From Spongiibacteraceae bacterium UBA5047 (lineage in GTDB: Bacteria > Pseudomonadota > Gammaproteobacteria > Pseudomonadales > Spongiibacteraceae): a stretch of 64,000 nucleotides of DNA. The stretch covers positions 51,965-115,964 of the forward strand of contig DIBR01000065.1 of the NCBI GenBank assembly GCA_002415025.1, in the 5' to 3' direction. Below, in pieces: positions 26,333 to 34,642 of the stretch (within the stretch, counting starts at the first letter, position 1; each line of letters starts with the position of its first letter). The position numbers and the translations under genes were made by a program. The notes under the pieces were generated by a model. The model was not told the DNA's origin, ran no database searches, and saw nothing but the letters and a program-made list of their open reading frames with translations.

Positions 26333-26395
26333 TTCGCCTGCATGGCAGGCTCCCACGAACGCGTCGGCGCTGTGGGAGCGAGCCCTGCTCGCGAA
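26333..26395. repeat. Pair of REP-like palindromes between aceK and the LLM gene
   Basis: Unit 1 at 26333-26356 and unit 2 at 26372-26395 face each other; both have the GTGGGAGC ... GCGAA ends of the family seen at 13663-13686 and 24432-24500, with different, locally self-complementary centres. A GCGTCGGCGCT stretch between them resembles the GCGTCGCGTCT before the 13663 unit. The spacer separates two genes of the same orientation and could terminate the LLM transcript before aceK. Confidence 0.75.
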
Positions 26396-26406
26396 TGGTT
26401 TGTGCC

Positions 26407-27441
26407 TTACAGAATGCAGTCTGCAAGAATGGGCAGAACTTCCGGTTGCTGGGCATTGATCAGCATGGTGCCAACTTCGCCGCGAGCACCGGCCGCTTTC
26501 CAGTCCTGGGCGCGTTCGCGAATACGGGCCTCCGGGCCAACCAGAGCAATTTCATCAACCAGCTTGTCGGGAACCGCAGCGCGGGCTTCGTCTTTTTTGC
26601 CAGCCAGATACAGGTCCTGGATCTTTTCGGCTTCGGCACCATAGCCGCAGCGGGTGGCGTAATCTGTGTAGAAGTTCTTGCCTTTCGCTCCCATGCCGCC
26701 AATGTAGAGTGAGAGGAAGTCTTTGACGAAATGGCGGCAGCCGTCGATATTGTCATCCATGATAACGGGAACGCTTGGGGCAACATCGAAGTTTTCCATG
26801 CTGCGGCCGCTTTTCGCAAAGCCGCGATCCAGATCCTTTTTCAGAACGTCAAATTTTTCCGGAATCATGAAAATCGGGAATACGCCATCAGCCACTTCGG
26901 CGGCGTTAGCCAGGCCAGCGGGGGTGATAGAAGCAAGGTACATTGGTATTTTGGGGTTGCCGTGCAAAATGGACTTGAGCGGTTTACCCAGACCGGTAGT
27001 GCCGGGACCTTTAACAGGCATCTGATACATTTTGCCATCGAACTCACAAACGTCTTCGCGCGCCATGATGTTACGCATAATCTGAATGTATTCTTTTGCT
27101 CGCGTTACCGGCTTGCCGTAAGGAACACCGTGCCAGCCTTCAACCACTTGTGGGCCGGAGGCGCCAAGACCAACCAGAAAACGGCCTTCAGACAGTTGGT
27201 CGAGGGTGATGGCGGTCATTGCAGCCATGGCGGGGGTGCGAGCGGGCATCTGCATAATGCAGGTGCCGACTTTCATTTTTTCGGTTTGTGCAAGAATCCA
27301 GGCCGCAGGGCTCACCGCATCGGAGCCATAGGCTTCGGCTGTCCATACCGAGTCAAAGCCCAGTTTTTCAGCTTGTTTGATCAGGTCCATTGGCAGAGTG
27401 AGTTTCTTGCCAGAGTAGCCCAGCATCATTCCGAGTTTCAT
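26407..27441 (-). CDS. LLM-class flavin/F420-dependent oxidoreductase
   Basis: A 344-residue bacterial-luciferase-like TIM barrel. MKLGMMLGYSGKKL opens the barrel, and the blocks FDSVWTAEAYGSDAVSP (about 29-45), RTPAMAAMTAITLDQLSEGRF (about 68-88), LGLGASGPQVVEGWHG (about 90-105) and the ADGVFPIF region are typical of the LLM class F420-dependent group. In proteobacteria without F420 such enzymes may use FMN. Its substrate is unknown. It lies between aceK and rraA in the glyoxylate-bypass run; this could reflect a co-regulated role or simple hitch-hiking. Confidence 0.87.
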   Translation of the reverse strand: MKLGMMLGYSGKKLTLPMDLIKQAEKLGFDSVWTAEAYGSDAVSPAAWILAQTEKMKVGTCIMQMPARTPAMAAMTAITLDQLSEGRFLVGLGASGPQVVEGWHGVPYGKPVTRAKEYIQIMRNIMAREDVCEFDGKMYQMPVKGPGTTGLGKPLKSILHGNPKIPMYLASITPAGLANAAEVADGVFPIFMIPEKFDVLKKDLDRGFAKSGRSMENFDVAPSVPVIMDDNIDGCRHFVKDFLSLYIGGMGAKGKNFYTDYATRCGYGAEAEKIQDLYLAGKKDEARAAVPDKLVDEIALVGPEARIRERAQDWKAAGARGEVGTMLINAQQPEVLPILADCIL

Positions 27442-27479
27442 AACTTCTCCTTCTTGTCCGCATGTGCGGTTAGTGTTGC

Positions 27480-27989
27480 TCAGGCAGCTGTTTCACTGAT
27501 ATCGGTCAGCGCCAGTGCTTCGGTTGAGACGATAATGCCGGTTTTGTCGGCGTAGATAAAATTGCCCGGTTTGCAATTCAGGCTGGCAAACTGCAAGTTG
27601 ACACCGGTGCGGCCTTCGCCGCGCTTTTCCGTTTTGCGCGGGATGCTGCCCATGGCCATCACCCCGATACCCATCTCGGCGATATCTTCCAGATCGCGGA
27701 TGTAGCCGTACACAATAATGCCTTTCCAGCCATTGTCCAGTGCCATGCGTACCAGTTTATCGCCCAACAGTGATCGCCGTTGCGAGCCGCCGCCATCAAC
27801 CACCAAAACCTTTCCGTTGCCATTGCAACGCAGCGATTCGCCGACTTTGGAGTTGTCTTCAAAGCATTTTACGGTGGCTATTTCACCGTAAAAATTTTCG
27901 ATGCCACCGAAGTGGCGAAAAACCGGGTCGGCAACCTGTACCTTGTCGCCATAAGCATCACACAGATCGGGAGTGGAGATCGTAGTCAT
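27480..27989 (-). CDS. rraA: RraA family protein (RNase E inhibitor / HMG-oxaloacetate aldolase fold)
   Basis: A 169-residue protein with the RraA fold: STPDLCDAYGDKVQV at the start, VLVVDGGGSQRRSLLGDKL (about 65-83) as the glycine-rich core, NGWKGIIVYGYIRDLEDI (about 91-108) and a KTEKRGEGRTGV segment (about 123-134). Length and pattern agree with RraA regulators that bind RNase E and slow mRNA decay; the fold is shared with 4-hydroxy-4-methyl-2-oxoglutarate/oxaloacetate aldolases, for which G-x(20)-R-D is needed and is roughly present (YIRD). Either activity is possible, and the placement beside aceA makes the aldolase or oxaloacetate decarboxylase role worth keeping in mind. Confidence 0.88.
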   Translation of the reverse strand: MTTISTPDLCDAYGDKVQVADPVFRHFGGIENFYGEIATVKCFEDNSKVGESLRCNGNGKVLVVDGGGSQRRSLLGDKLVRMALDNGWKGIIVYGYIRDLEDIAEMGIGVMAMGSIPRKTEKRGEGRTGVNLQFASLNCKPGNFIYADKTGIIVSTEALALTDISETAA

Positions 27990-28061
27990 GGGGCCTCCTT
28001 TGGGTGTCAGAAAGTTTGTCCCGCGAACGCAGTGAGCGCTTTGGGTACCTCTAACGAAAAC

Positions 28062-28091
28062 AAAAAAGGGGCGACATCGCTGCCACCCCTT
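28062..28091 (-). terminator. Rho-independent terminator of aceA
   Basis: Read leftward, a GC stem AAGGGGTGGC / GTCGCCCCTT (28066-28091, with two G-U pairs) is followed by TTTTTT (28062-28067) and more T residues. It lies 33 bases after the aceA stop and separates aceA from rraA. Confidence 0.8.
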
Positions 28092-28123
28092 GGATACTCG
28101 TTCAGATTGAGAGCTTCGCCCTC

Positions 28124-29722
28124 TTAACCGAACTGATTCATCGTGTTGTCTTTACCACCGGCCTTCAGCGCTGCTTCGCCCGCAAAGTATTCTTTGTGGT
28201 CGTCACCGATGTTGGAGCCAGCCATATCCTGGTGCTTGACAGTAGCGATGCCTTCGCGGATTTCGCGACGCTGAACGCCACCGGCGTAAGCCAGCATGCC
28301 GTCGTCACCGAAGTAGCCTTTAGCCAGCGTGTCGGTAGACAGGGCTGCAGTGTGGTAAGTCGGCAGCGTTATGAGGTGGTGGAAAATGCCGGCTTCACGC
28401 GATGCGTCGCGCTGGAAGGTACGGATTTTCTCATCAGCCAGTTTGGCCAGCTCAGTGCTGTCGTATTTCTCAGCCATCAGGCCAGCGCGGTCGTAGGCAG
28501 ATACGTCTTTGCCTTCGCTTTCCATAATGTCGAACACTTGCTGACGGAAGTTCAGCGTCCAGTTGAACGACGGGCTGTTGTTGTAAACCAGCTTCGCATT
28601 GGGAACCACTTCGCGAATACGGTTAACCATGCCGGCAATCTGGCCAACGTGGGGTTTTTCTGTTTCGATCCAGAGCAGGTCGGCACCGTTTTGCAGGCTG
28701 GTGATGCAGTCCAGAACTACGCGATCTTCGCCAGACCCGGCTTTGAACTGGAACAGGCCGCTGCGCAGACGCTTGGGCTTAAGCAGTTTGCCGTTAGCTT
28801 TGATAACAACGTCGCCGTTCTGAATGTCGTCGGCGCTGCTGATGTAGTCACCGTCGAGGAAAGCGTTGTACTGGTCACCCAGATCGCCCGGCTCGGTGGT
28901 AACAGCGATTTGCTTGGTCAGGCCAGCGCCCAGTGAGTCAGTACGGGCAACGATAACGCCGTCATCAACACCCAGCTCCAGGAAGGCATAACGTACAGCG
29001 CGGATTTTCGCGAGGAAATCTTCGTGTGGCACGGTAACTTTGCCGTCCTGGTGACCGCACTGCTTCTCGTCAGACACCTGATTCTCGATCTGGATACAGC
29101 AAGCACCCGCTTCGATCAATTTCTTGGCCAGCAGGTAAGTGGCTTCAGCATTACCGAAGCCAGCGTCGATGTCGGCAATAATCGGTACAACATGAGTTTC
29201 GAAACCGTCGATTTGCTTCTCGATGGCTTTGGCCGCTACGTCGTCACCTTTTTCACGAGCGTCATCCAGATTGCGGAACAGGTGGTTCAGTTCCCAGGCG
29301 TCGGCTTGCTTGAGGAAGGTGTACAGCTCGGCAATCAGGTTGGCAACAGAGGTTTTCTCATGCATTGACTGGTCGGGCAGGGGGCCAAACTCGCTGCGCA
29401 GGGCTGCAACCATCCAGCCTGACAGGTAGAGGTAGCTCTTATCCGTTGTGCCGAAATGCTTCTTGATCGAGATCAGCTTCTGCTGACCGATGAAACCGTG
29501 CCAGCAACCCAGCGACTGGGTGTACTTGGCGGTGTCGGCGTCGTAGTCAGCCATGTCCTTGCGCATGATACCGGCGGTATACTTGGCGATATCGAGGTGA
29601 GTGTTGAAGCGGTTTTGCAGCTTCATGCGCGCTGCGTACTCCGGGTTGATATCTCTCCAGGTATCACCCATCTGCTCGCGCAGTTTGGCGATGGCGTCTA
29701 TTTGTGAACGGTAGTCAGACAT
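28124..29722 (-). CDS. aceA: Isocitrate lyase, long (about 531-residue) type
   Basis: A 532-residue enzyme that splits isocitrate to glyoxylate and succinate. The signature cysteine block reads SDEKQCGHQDGKV, the KQCGH variant of KKCGH found in the long Pseudomonas-type lyase, with about 100 residues more than E. coli AceA (434). IIADIDAGFGNAEATY (metal/substrate aspartates) and YNNSPSFNW are intact. It is divergent from glcB across 398 bases, so both bypass enzymes are fired from one control region. ATG 29722 is preceded by AAGGGATCG. Confidence 0.97.
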   Translation of the reverse strand: MSDYRSQIDAIAKLREQMGDTWRDINPEYAARMKLQNRFNTHLDIAKYTAGIMRKDMADYDADTAKYTQSLGCWHGFIGQQKLISIKKHFGTTDKSYLYLSGWMVAALRSEFGPLPDQSMHEKTSVANLIAELYTFLKQADAWELNHLFRNLDDAREKGDDVAAKAIEKQIDGFETHVVPIIADIDAGFGNAEATYLLAKKLIEAGACCIQIENQVSDEKQCGHQDGKVTVPHEDFLAKIRAVRYAFLELGVDDGVIVARTDSLGAGLTKQIAVTTEPGDLGDQYNAFLDGDYISSADDIQNGDVVIKANGKLLKPKRLRSGLFQFKAGSGEDRVVLDCITSLQNGADLLWIETEKPHVGQIAGMVNRIREVVPNAKLVYNNSPSFNWTLNFRQQVFDIMESEGKDVSAYDRAGLMAEKYDSTELAKLADEKIRTFQRDASREAGIFHHLITLPTYHTAALSTDTLAKGYFGDDGMLAYAGGVQRREIREGIATVKHQDMAGSNIGDDHKEYFAGEAALKAGGKDNTMNQFG

Positions 29723-30120
29723 AATCGATCCCTTCTTGATTCGACAATGGAATTGGCGTTTGACGCGTATTCTAGGGTTCTCCCCCTGATTTATCTAATT
29801 TATAGATTCTATATCGGGTATAAGCGTTCAAAATAAAAGCGGGCAAATGCCTTTACCCGCAGCACCGGATAGCAGCGCGGGAATTACTGCCGTTAAAAAT
29901 CATTGTAGGCGTCAAAAACCCCTGTATAAACGAAGGCCTACCCCGTAATTTGGGTAGTATTGACTATTCTCGGTATGAATTGCGTGGATAATATGGATTG
30001 ATTTGTGGAATCTGGCTGCCGTGGCTACCATAATCCGCCTATAAACTGATTGAGTATCATTGCCTTGAGTGCTGCAGCTCGTTTTGCTGCGGCAGCTCAT
30101 CGTGTTTTTAAGGAGTTAGC
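29723..30120. promoter_or_regulatory. Shared aceA-glcB divergent control region
   Basis: 398 bases with no credible gene. It contains a palindrome TATAGATTCTATA (29801-29813) about 80 bases before the aceA start, a terminator-like stem GCGGGCAAA/TTTACCCGC (29839-29860, one mismatch) and, at the right end, an ideal ribosome site AAGGAG (30110-30115) five bases before the glcB ATG. A 62-codon leftward frame inside (29912-30100) has no family features. Common regulation of the two bypass genes from here is likely. Confidence 0.5.
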
Positions 30121-32301
30121 ATGCCCTCTTCGACAGACCAACGCATTGAACACAGCGGATTGCAGATTGCGGAGTCGCTGTACCGCCTGGTCAATGAGGA
30201 AGTAGCGCCGGGTACCGGCGTCGAGCCAGACCATTTCTGGTCTGAGCTATCAAAAATCATCGCCGATCTGGCTCCTAAAAATCGTCATTTACTGGCGATA
30301 CGCGACGAAATGCAGGCCACAATTGATAGCTGGCACCGCGAAAACCCGGATTTCAAGGCAGACGATTATCGCGCCTTTCTGGAAAAGCTCGGTTACCTCC
30401 TGCCCGAACCCGCGAACGTCAGCGTTGATACCGGCAATGTAGACAGTGAAATTGCCACACTCGCCGGCCCGCAGTTGGTTGTGCCGGTGATGAACGCCCG
30501 TTATGCACTCAACGCGGCCAATGCCCGTTGGGGCAGCCTGTATGATGCCCTGTATGGCACCGATGTGATCCGTGAAGACGGCGGGGCCGACAAAGGCAAA
30601 GGCTACAACCCGGTGCGCGGCAACAAGGTCATTGCCTACGCGCGCAAATTTCTTGACGAACATGCACCGCTTGCGTCCGGCTCACATGTCGACGCCACCG
30701 GCTACACAGTCGTTGACGGTGCGCTCAGCGTCAGCCTTAAAAACGGTAACGCCCAGGGTCTGGCTAATGCCGCCCAGTTCGTTGGCTATGCGGGCGAAGC
30801 TGCAGCGCCTACTAACGTTTTGTTGGTGAATAACGGCCTGCACATCGATATTCAAATTGATGCCGACCACCCGATCGGCAAGACCGACGCCGCCCACGTA
30901 AAAGACGTTGTGCTCGAATCAGCGCTGACCACCATTCAGGATTGCGAAGATTCCGTTGCCGCCGTTGATGCTGAAGACAAGGTGGTGATCTACCGTAACT
31001 GGCTTGGTTTGATGAACGGCAAGCTGGAAGAAAAGTTTATGAAAGGCGATCGCGAAATGACGCGCCGCCTGGCAGAAGATCGCGTATTCACAGCTGCCGA
31101 CGGGGGCAAGCTGGTATTGCACGGCCGCAGCCTGTTGCTGGTACGCAATGTTGGCCACCTGATGACCAACGATGCCATTATCGACGCAGACGGCAACGAG
31201 ATACCCGAAGGCATTATGGATGCCATGGTCACCTCACTGGCCGCCATGCACGACCTCAAGCAAACCGGTAGCCTGCGCAATTCCCGCGAGGGCAGTGTGT
31301 ATATCGTTAAACCCAAAATGCACGGCCCGGAAGAAGTGGCCTTTGCCGCTGAACTGTTTGGCCGGGTGGAAAAGGCGCTGGGATTGGCAGCCAATACCCT
31401 GAAAATTGGCATTATGGATGAAGAGCGCCGCACCACGGTAAACCTCAAATCCTGCATTCACGCCGCCCGCGAGCGAGTCATTTTCATCAACACCGGCTTT
31501 CTGGATCGCACCGGCGACGAAATTCACACCAGCATGGAAGCGGGCGCCTTTGTGCGCAAGGCTGACATGAAGCAGCAAGCCTGGATCAAGGCCTACGAAG
31601 ACTGGAACGTGGATATCGGTCTGGAATGTGGTCTCAGCGGTAAAGCCCAGATTGGTAAAGGCATGTGGGCCATGCCCGATGAAATGGCCGCCATGATGGA
31701 GGCCAAAATCGGCCATCCCAAAGCCGGTGCCAACTGTGCCTGGGTACCCTCGCCAACGGCTGCAACCCTGCACGTAATGCATTACCACCAGGTGAAGGTT
31801 GCCGACATTCAGCAGCAACTGGCTGACCGCCAGCGTGCGGCGCTGGACGATATTCTGAGTATTCCGCTTGCCCGGGACACCAACTGGAGTGCCGAAGAAA
31901 TTCAAAATGAGTTGGACAACAACGCCCAGGGTATTCTCGGTTACGTCGTCCGCTGGATTGACCACGGCGTAGGGTGTTCCAAAGTGCCCGATATCAATGA
32001 TGTTGGCCTGATGGAAGACCGCGCAACCTTGCGTATTTCCAGCCAGCACATAGCCAACTGGCTGCGCCACGGTATTTGCAGCGAAGAGCAGGTGATGGAA
32101 ACCCTCAAACGCATGGCGGCGGTAGTTGATCGCCAGAACGCCAACGACCCGGAGTACGTCAATATGGCGCCGGATTTTGATAGCAATGTGGCCTTTCAGG
32201 CTGCGTGCGATCTCGTATTCAAGGGCACTGAGCAGCCCAACGGCTATACCGAACCGGTACTGCACGCACGTCGCCGCGAGTTAAAAGCCAAACGCAGCTA
32301 G
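30121..32301 (+). CDS. glcB: Malate synthase G
   Basis: A 726-residue monomeric malate synthase, the expected size of isoform G (723). It condenses glyoxylate with acetyl-CoA to malate. Recognisable blocks include TIQDCEDSVAAVDAEDK (about 272-288, metal Asp/Glu), RSLLLVRNVGHLMTNDAI (about 336-353), VKPKMHGPEEVAFAAELFG and KIGIMDEERRTTVNLK (about 422-437, catalytic Glu/Arg), ending in the ANCAWVPSPTAATLHVMHYH region near 540. It is divergent from aceA and followed by a strong terminator and a LysR gene. Confidence 0.97.
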   Translation: MPSSTDQRIEHSGLQIAESLYRLVNEEVAPGTGVEPDHFWSELSKIIADLAPKNRHLLAIRDEMQATIDSWHRENPDFKADDYRAFLEKLGYLLPEPANVSVDTGNVDSEIATLAGPQLVVPVMNARYALNAANARWGSLYDALYGTDVIREDGGADKGKGYNPVRGNKVIAYARKFLDEHAPLASGSHVDATGYTVVDGALSVSLKNGNAQGLANAAQFVGYAGEAAAPTNVLLVNNGLHIDIQIDADHPIGKTDAAHVKDVVLESALTTIQDCEDSVAAVDAEDKVVIYRNWLGLMNGKLEEKFMKGDREMTRRLAEDRVFTAADGGKLVLHGRSLLLVRNVGHLMTNDAIIDADGNEIPEGIMDAMVTSLAAMHDLKQTGSLRNSREGSVYIVKPKMHGPEEVAFAAELFGRVEKALGLAANTLKIGIMDEERRTTVNLKSCIHAARERVIFINTGFLDRTGDEIHTSMEAGAFVRKADMKQQAWIKAYEDWNVDIGLECGLSGKAQIGKGMWAMPDEMAAMMEAKIGHPKAGANCAWVPSPTAATLHVMHYHQVKVADIQQQLADRQRAALDDILSIPLARDTNWSAEEIQNELDNNAQGILGYVVRWIDHGVGCSKVPDINDVGLMEDRATLRISSQHIANWLRHGICSEEQVMETLKRMAAVVDRQNANDPEYVNMAPDFDSNVAFQAACDLVFKGTEQPNGYTEPVLHARRRELKAKRS

Positions 32302-32346
32302 ACGCTGCGTTCGGCCCCCGACTTCATACCTGTCAGTGTGAGGCTT

Positions 32347-32370
32347 GCCCGGCAATAGCCGGGCTTTTTT
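32347..32370 (+). terminator. Rho-independent terminator of glcB
   Basis: GCCCGGC (32347-32353), loop AATA, GCCGGGC (32358-32364), then six T (32365-32370). Textbook form. Confidence 0.92.
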
Positions 32371-32443
32371 CTTGTTTTCTTCGCGCAGCGCTTCTGGTTT
32401 AATGATTTTCATTAATTATTAGCACTTGGGGAGCATTTATTTA

Positions 32444-33400
32444 ATGAATTTATCCCGCGTCGACCTGAACCTTCTGGTCTACCTAGACGTATTGCTGCGC
32501 GAGAAGAATGTCACCCGCGCTGCCGAGCAGCTCGGCATCACCCAGCCCGCTCTGAGCAACGGTTTGCGCCGTTTGCGCGAGCTCTTTGGCGACCCGCTGC
32601 TGGTACGCACCAGCGAAGGCATGACGCCCACCGAGCGAGCCAATGAACTGCAGCCGCAAGTGCGCGGCATTCTTGCCGCCGTTGAAAAAGCGGTATTGCC
32701 CGTTGCCGAGTTTGACGCAAAAAGCAGTACCCGTGTTTTTCGTATTATGGCTACCGACTACGCCGAATCGACACTGCTCGCGCCGCTGATGAACGAGCTG
32801 CGCGACAGTGCGCCCGACATCACTCTTGATATCCTCACGCCCAGCGATGTGTCGTTTCAGGATCTTGAGCAGGGCAAGATTGATATGGCCATAAACCGTT
32901 TTGATCAGTTGCCGCAGTCCTTTCATCAGGCCACCGTATGGCGCGACAGCTTCTCCTGTTTGATGAGCGTAAATAACCCGGTGCTGGAAGACTTCAACCT
33001 CGAAAACTATCTTGAGGCGCCGCATATTTGGGTCAGCAAAACCGGAATGGGTGTGGGGCGGGGCATGAGCACCAAAGACCCGCAACGCCTGGGCTGGGTT
33101 GACGAAGCGCTGGCTGAATCAGGCCGTACCCGTCGTATCCGCTTGTTTACCCGGCATTATCAAATTGCGGCGCAGTTGTCACAGCAACCCGATCTCATTG
33201 CCACACTGCCAACGCAGGTGGCCCGCGTACACGCCGACGACCCTCGGCTGGCCGTACGCAAGCCCCCGTTTATGATTATTCCCATCGAGCTCAAGCTGGC
33301 CTGGAGCCCCTTGCTGCAGCATGACCCCGGCCATATCTGGTTGCGCCGTGAAATCGTCGATTTGGGTCAGCGGATTATTCAGGAAACCACAAACCGCTAA
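32444..33400 (+). CDS. LysR-type transcriptional regulator
   Basis: 318 residues from ATG 32444 (MNLSRVDLNLLVYLDVLL); a TTG at 32426 would add six. The winged helix-turn-helix (about 1-63; NVTRAAEQLGITQPALSNGL followed by RRLRELFGDPLLVRT) resembles the NodD/LeuO-like subgroup. The periplasmic-binding-like effector domain follows. It sits 142 bases after glcB with its own promoter region (TTTTCATTAATTATTAGCAC). A role in controlling the nearby glyoxylate genes is plausible but unproven; the effector is unknown. Confidence 0.9.
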   Translation: MNLSRVDLNLLVYLDVLLREKNVTRAAEQLGITQPALSNGLRRLRELFGDPLLVRTSEGMTPTERANELQPQVRGILAAVEKAVLPVAEFDAKSSTRVFRIMATDYAESTLLAPLMNELRDSAPDITLDILTPSDVSFQDLEQGKIDMAINRFDQLPQSFHQATVWRDSFSCLMSVNNPVLEDFNLENYLEAPHIWVSKTGMGVGRGMSTKDPQRLGWVDEALAESGRTRRIRLFTRHYQIAAQLSQQPDLIATLPTQVARVHADDPRLAVRKPPFMIIPIELKLAWSPLLQHDPGHIWLRREIVDLGQRIIQETTNR

Positions 33401-33414
33401 GATATTGTCGAACG

Positions 33415-33539
33415 TCGGGCCTGCGGATGTAGGCCCGAACAAGCGCAACGTTTCGGGCAAACTTCACGGCATCGGCAGAAAACACCCGCTCCGCCATACT
33501 CAATTCAGCCTACCGCTCGGCACGCAGCTGCGGTAGGCT
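33415..33539 (+). terminator. Two strong stem-loops after the LysR gene
   Basis: Stem 1: TCGGGCCTGC/GTAGGCCCGA (33415-33438, one G-U pair, 4-base loop). Stem 2: AGCCTACCGC/GCGGTAGGCT (33507-33516 with 33530-33539, perfect). Neither has a long T-run. They fill most of the 172-base gap before the EXPERA-like gene and may end lysR transcription. Confidence 0.5.
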
Positions 33540-33572
33540 CTTACGCACCAAAGAATAATAAAAGGTGCTCCC

Positions 33573-34067
33573 ATGCCGCTCTACAAGCGTCCGGTCGATT
33601 TACTGCTATTCGCTTTTTACTGTATCTCTGTCACCTACGGTTTGCTGTTCAGCCTGCCCGAGGCAATTGGCGTGCCCGTTAGCCCCGACAGCCCCTGGCC
33701 GCCCTTGCAGTGGTTGTATGAATGGGCAATTGCCGAAGAACCACAGCATCTCAACCCGCCCATAACCCTGCTGGCCAGCACCACGCTGGACGGCTTTGTA
33801 CACTCACCCTTTCTGTTGGTTTTGCTCTACGCCCTGTGGCAACAGCGCAACTGGATTCGGCTGTGGGCCTTGTTATTCGCCGGGTCGTCGGTCACCAATA
33901 TGTTCTTCTATTTTTACGAGACCTTTAACGGCGCCCATCCGCCGGCGAACACGCTGTACTACCTGATGTTTAATTTGCCGTGGATGCTGATGCCGATATT
34001 GCTGGCGTGGCGCATGTGGCCTGAGCAGCCCTTTCAGCCTGAGCAAGTTGCAGGGGAGGGCGCATAA
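33573..34067 (+). CDS. Small four-helix membrane protein, EXPERA (emopamil-binding/TMEM97-like) domain
   Basis: A 164-residue protein with four hydrophobic segments (about 10-30, 66-87, 94-115, 126-146). The second half has the EXPERA layout known from EBP, TM6SF2 and TMEM97: a conserved position STTLDGFVHSPFLLVL, then NWIRLWALLFAGSSVTNMFF and a final FNLPWMLMPILLAWRMW. Eukaryotic members bind sterols or isomerise them; bacterial ones are uncharacterised. AAAAGGTG lies eight bases before the ATG. Its TAA shares one base with the next ATG (TAATG), so the two genes are coupled. Confidence 0.68.
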   Translation: MPLYKRPVDLLLFAFYCISVTYGLLFSLPEAIGVPVSPDSPWPPLQWLYEWAIAEEPQHLNPPITLLASTTLDGFVHSPFLLVLLYALWQQRNWIRLWALLFAGSSVTNMFFYFYETFNGAHPPANTLYYLMFNLPWMLMPILLAWRMWPEQPFQPEQVAGEGA

Positions 34068-34534
34068 TGAACTGGAGTCTGGTGAGTGCCTTGGCCGATG
34101 TGCTTGGGGCAACAGCGGTTATTCTGTCGCTGATTTATCTGGCCTTTCAAATCCGCGATGCACGCCGGTCTTTCGTGGCCGGTGCCCAGCAGCAGCTGGG
34201 CGGAGATTTTTCGGCGTTTATGGCCTCAATATGGTCCGACCGTGAGGTATTCACTCTGTGGAATACCGCCATTACCGACCCGGAGCAACTCAGCGAGGTT
34301 GAGAGTACGCGGTTTGGCATGATCATGTTTTCAATGTTTGCCCATTTCGCCAATGTCTATGAGCTGTCGCGCATTGATAAGGGTTTTCTCGAACGATACG
34401 GCACTATTATGGATCGCATGCTCTCGGCCAGTCAGGTGCAGGGCTGGTGGCAGCGTCAGAGTCATACCTACGACGAAAACTCGGATTTTCGGCGCTATAT
34501 CAACCAGCGCATTGCCCAATTAACGAGCAATTGA
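34067..34534 (+). CDS. Uncharacterised protein with one N-terminal membrane helix
   Basis: A 155-residue protein. Residues 5-27 form a hydrophobic helix (ALADVLGATAVILSLIYLAFQ) followed by a basic stop-transfer QIRDARRS, then a helical soluble domain with no motif I can name. Similar one-helix proteins are widespread in marine gammaproteobacteria and mycobacteria as hypothetical proteins. The ribosome site GGGAGGG lies in the end of the preceding gene, and the overlap TAATG shows coupling. No function is assigned. Confidence 0.7.
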   Translation: MNWSLVSALADVLGATAVILSLIYLAFQIRDARRSFVAGAQQQLGGDFSAFMASIWSDREVFTLWNTAITDPEQLSEVESTRFGMIMFSMFAHFANVYELSRIDKGFLERYGTIMDRMLSASQVQGWWQRQSHTYDENSDFRRYINQRIAQLTSN

Positions 34535-34642
34535 TTTGAAGTAATCCAATCTTTCGGGCAAAAATCGGCTAATTTCGCCCATTTTCGTGACCTCGGCGCC
34601 CTAAGCTGGCATCCTGTCGCCCTAAATTTCTCGGAGCTTATT

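Noticed and set aside
26731..27555. A 274-codon rightward frame opposite the LLM gene
   Set aside because: The LLM protein has clear TIM-barrel motifs; the opposite frame has none.
29912..30100. A 62-codon leftward frame in the aceA-glcB spacer
   Set aside because: No ribosome site or hydrophobic/conserved pattern; better seen as regulatory DNA.
31234..32265. A 343-codon leftward frame opposite malate synthase
   Set aside because: It is a shadow of glcB; glcB shows all family motifs on the plus strand.
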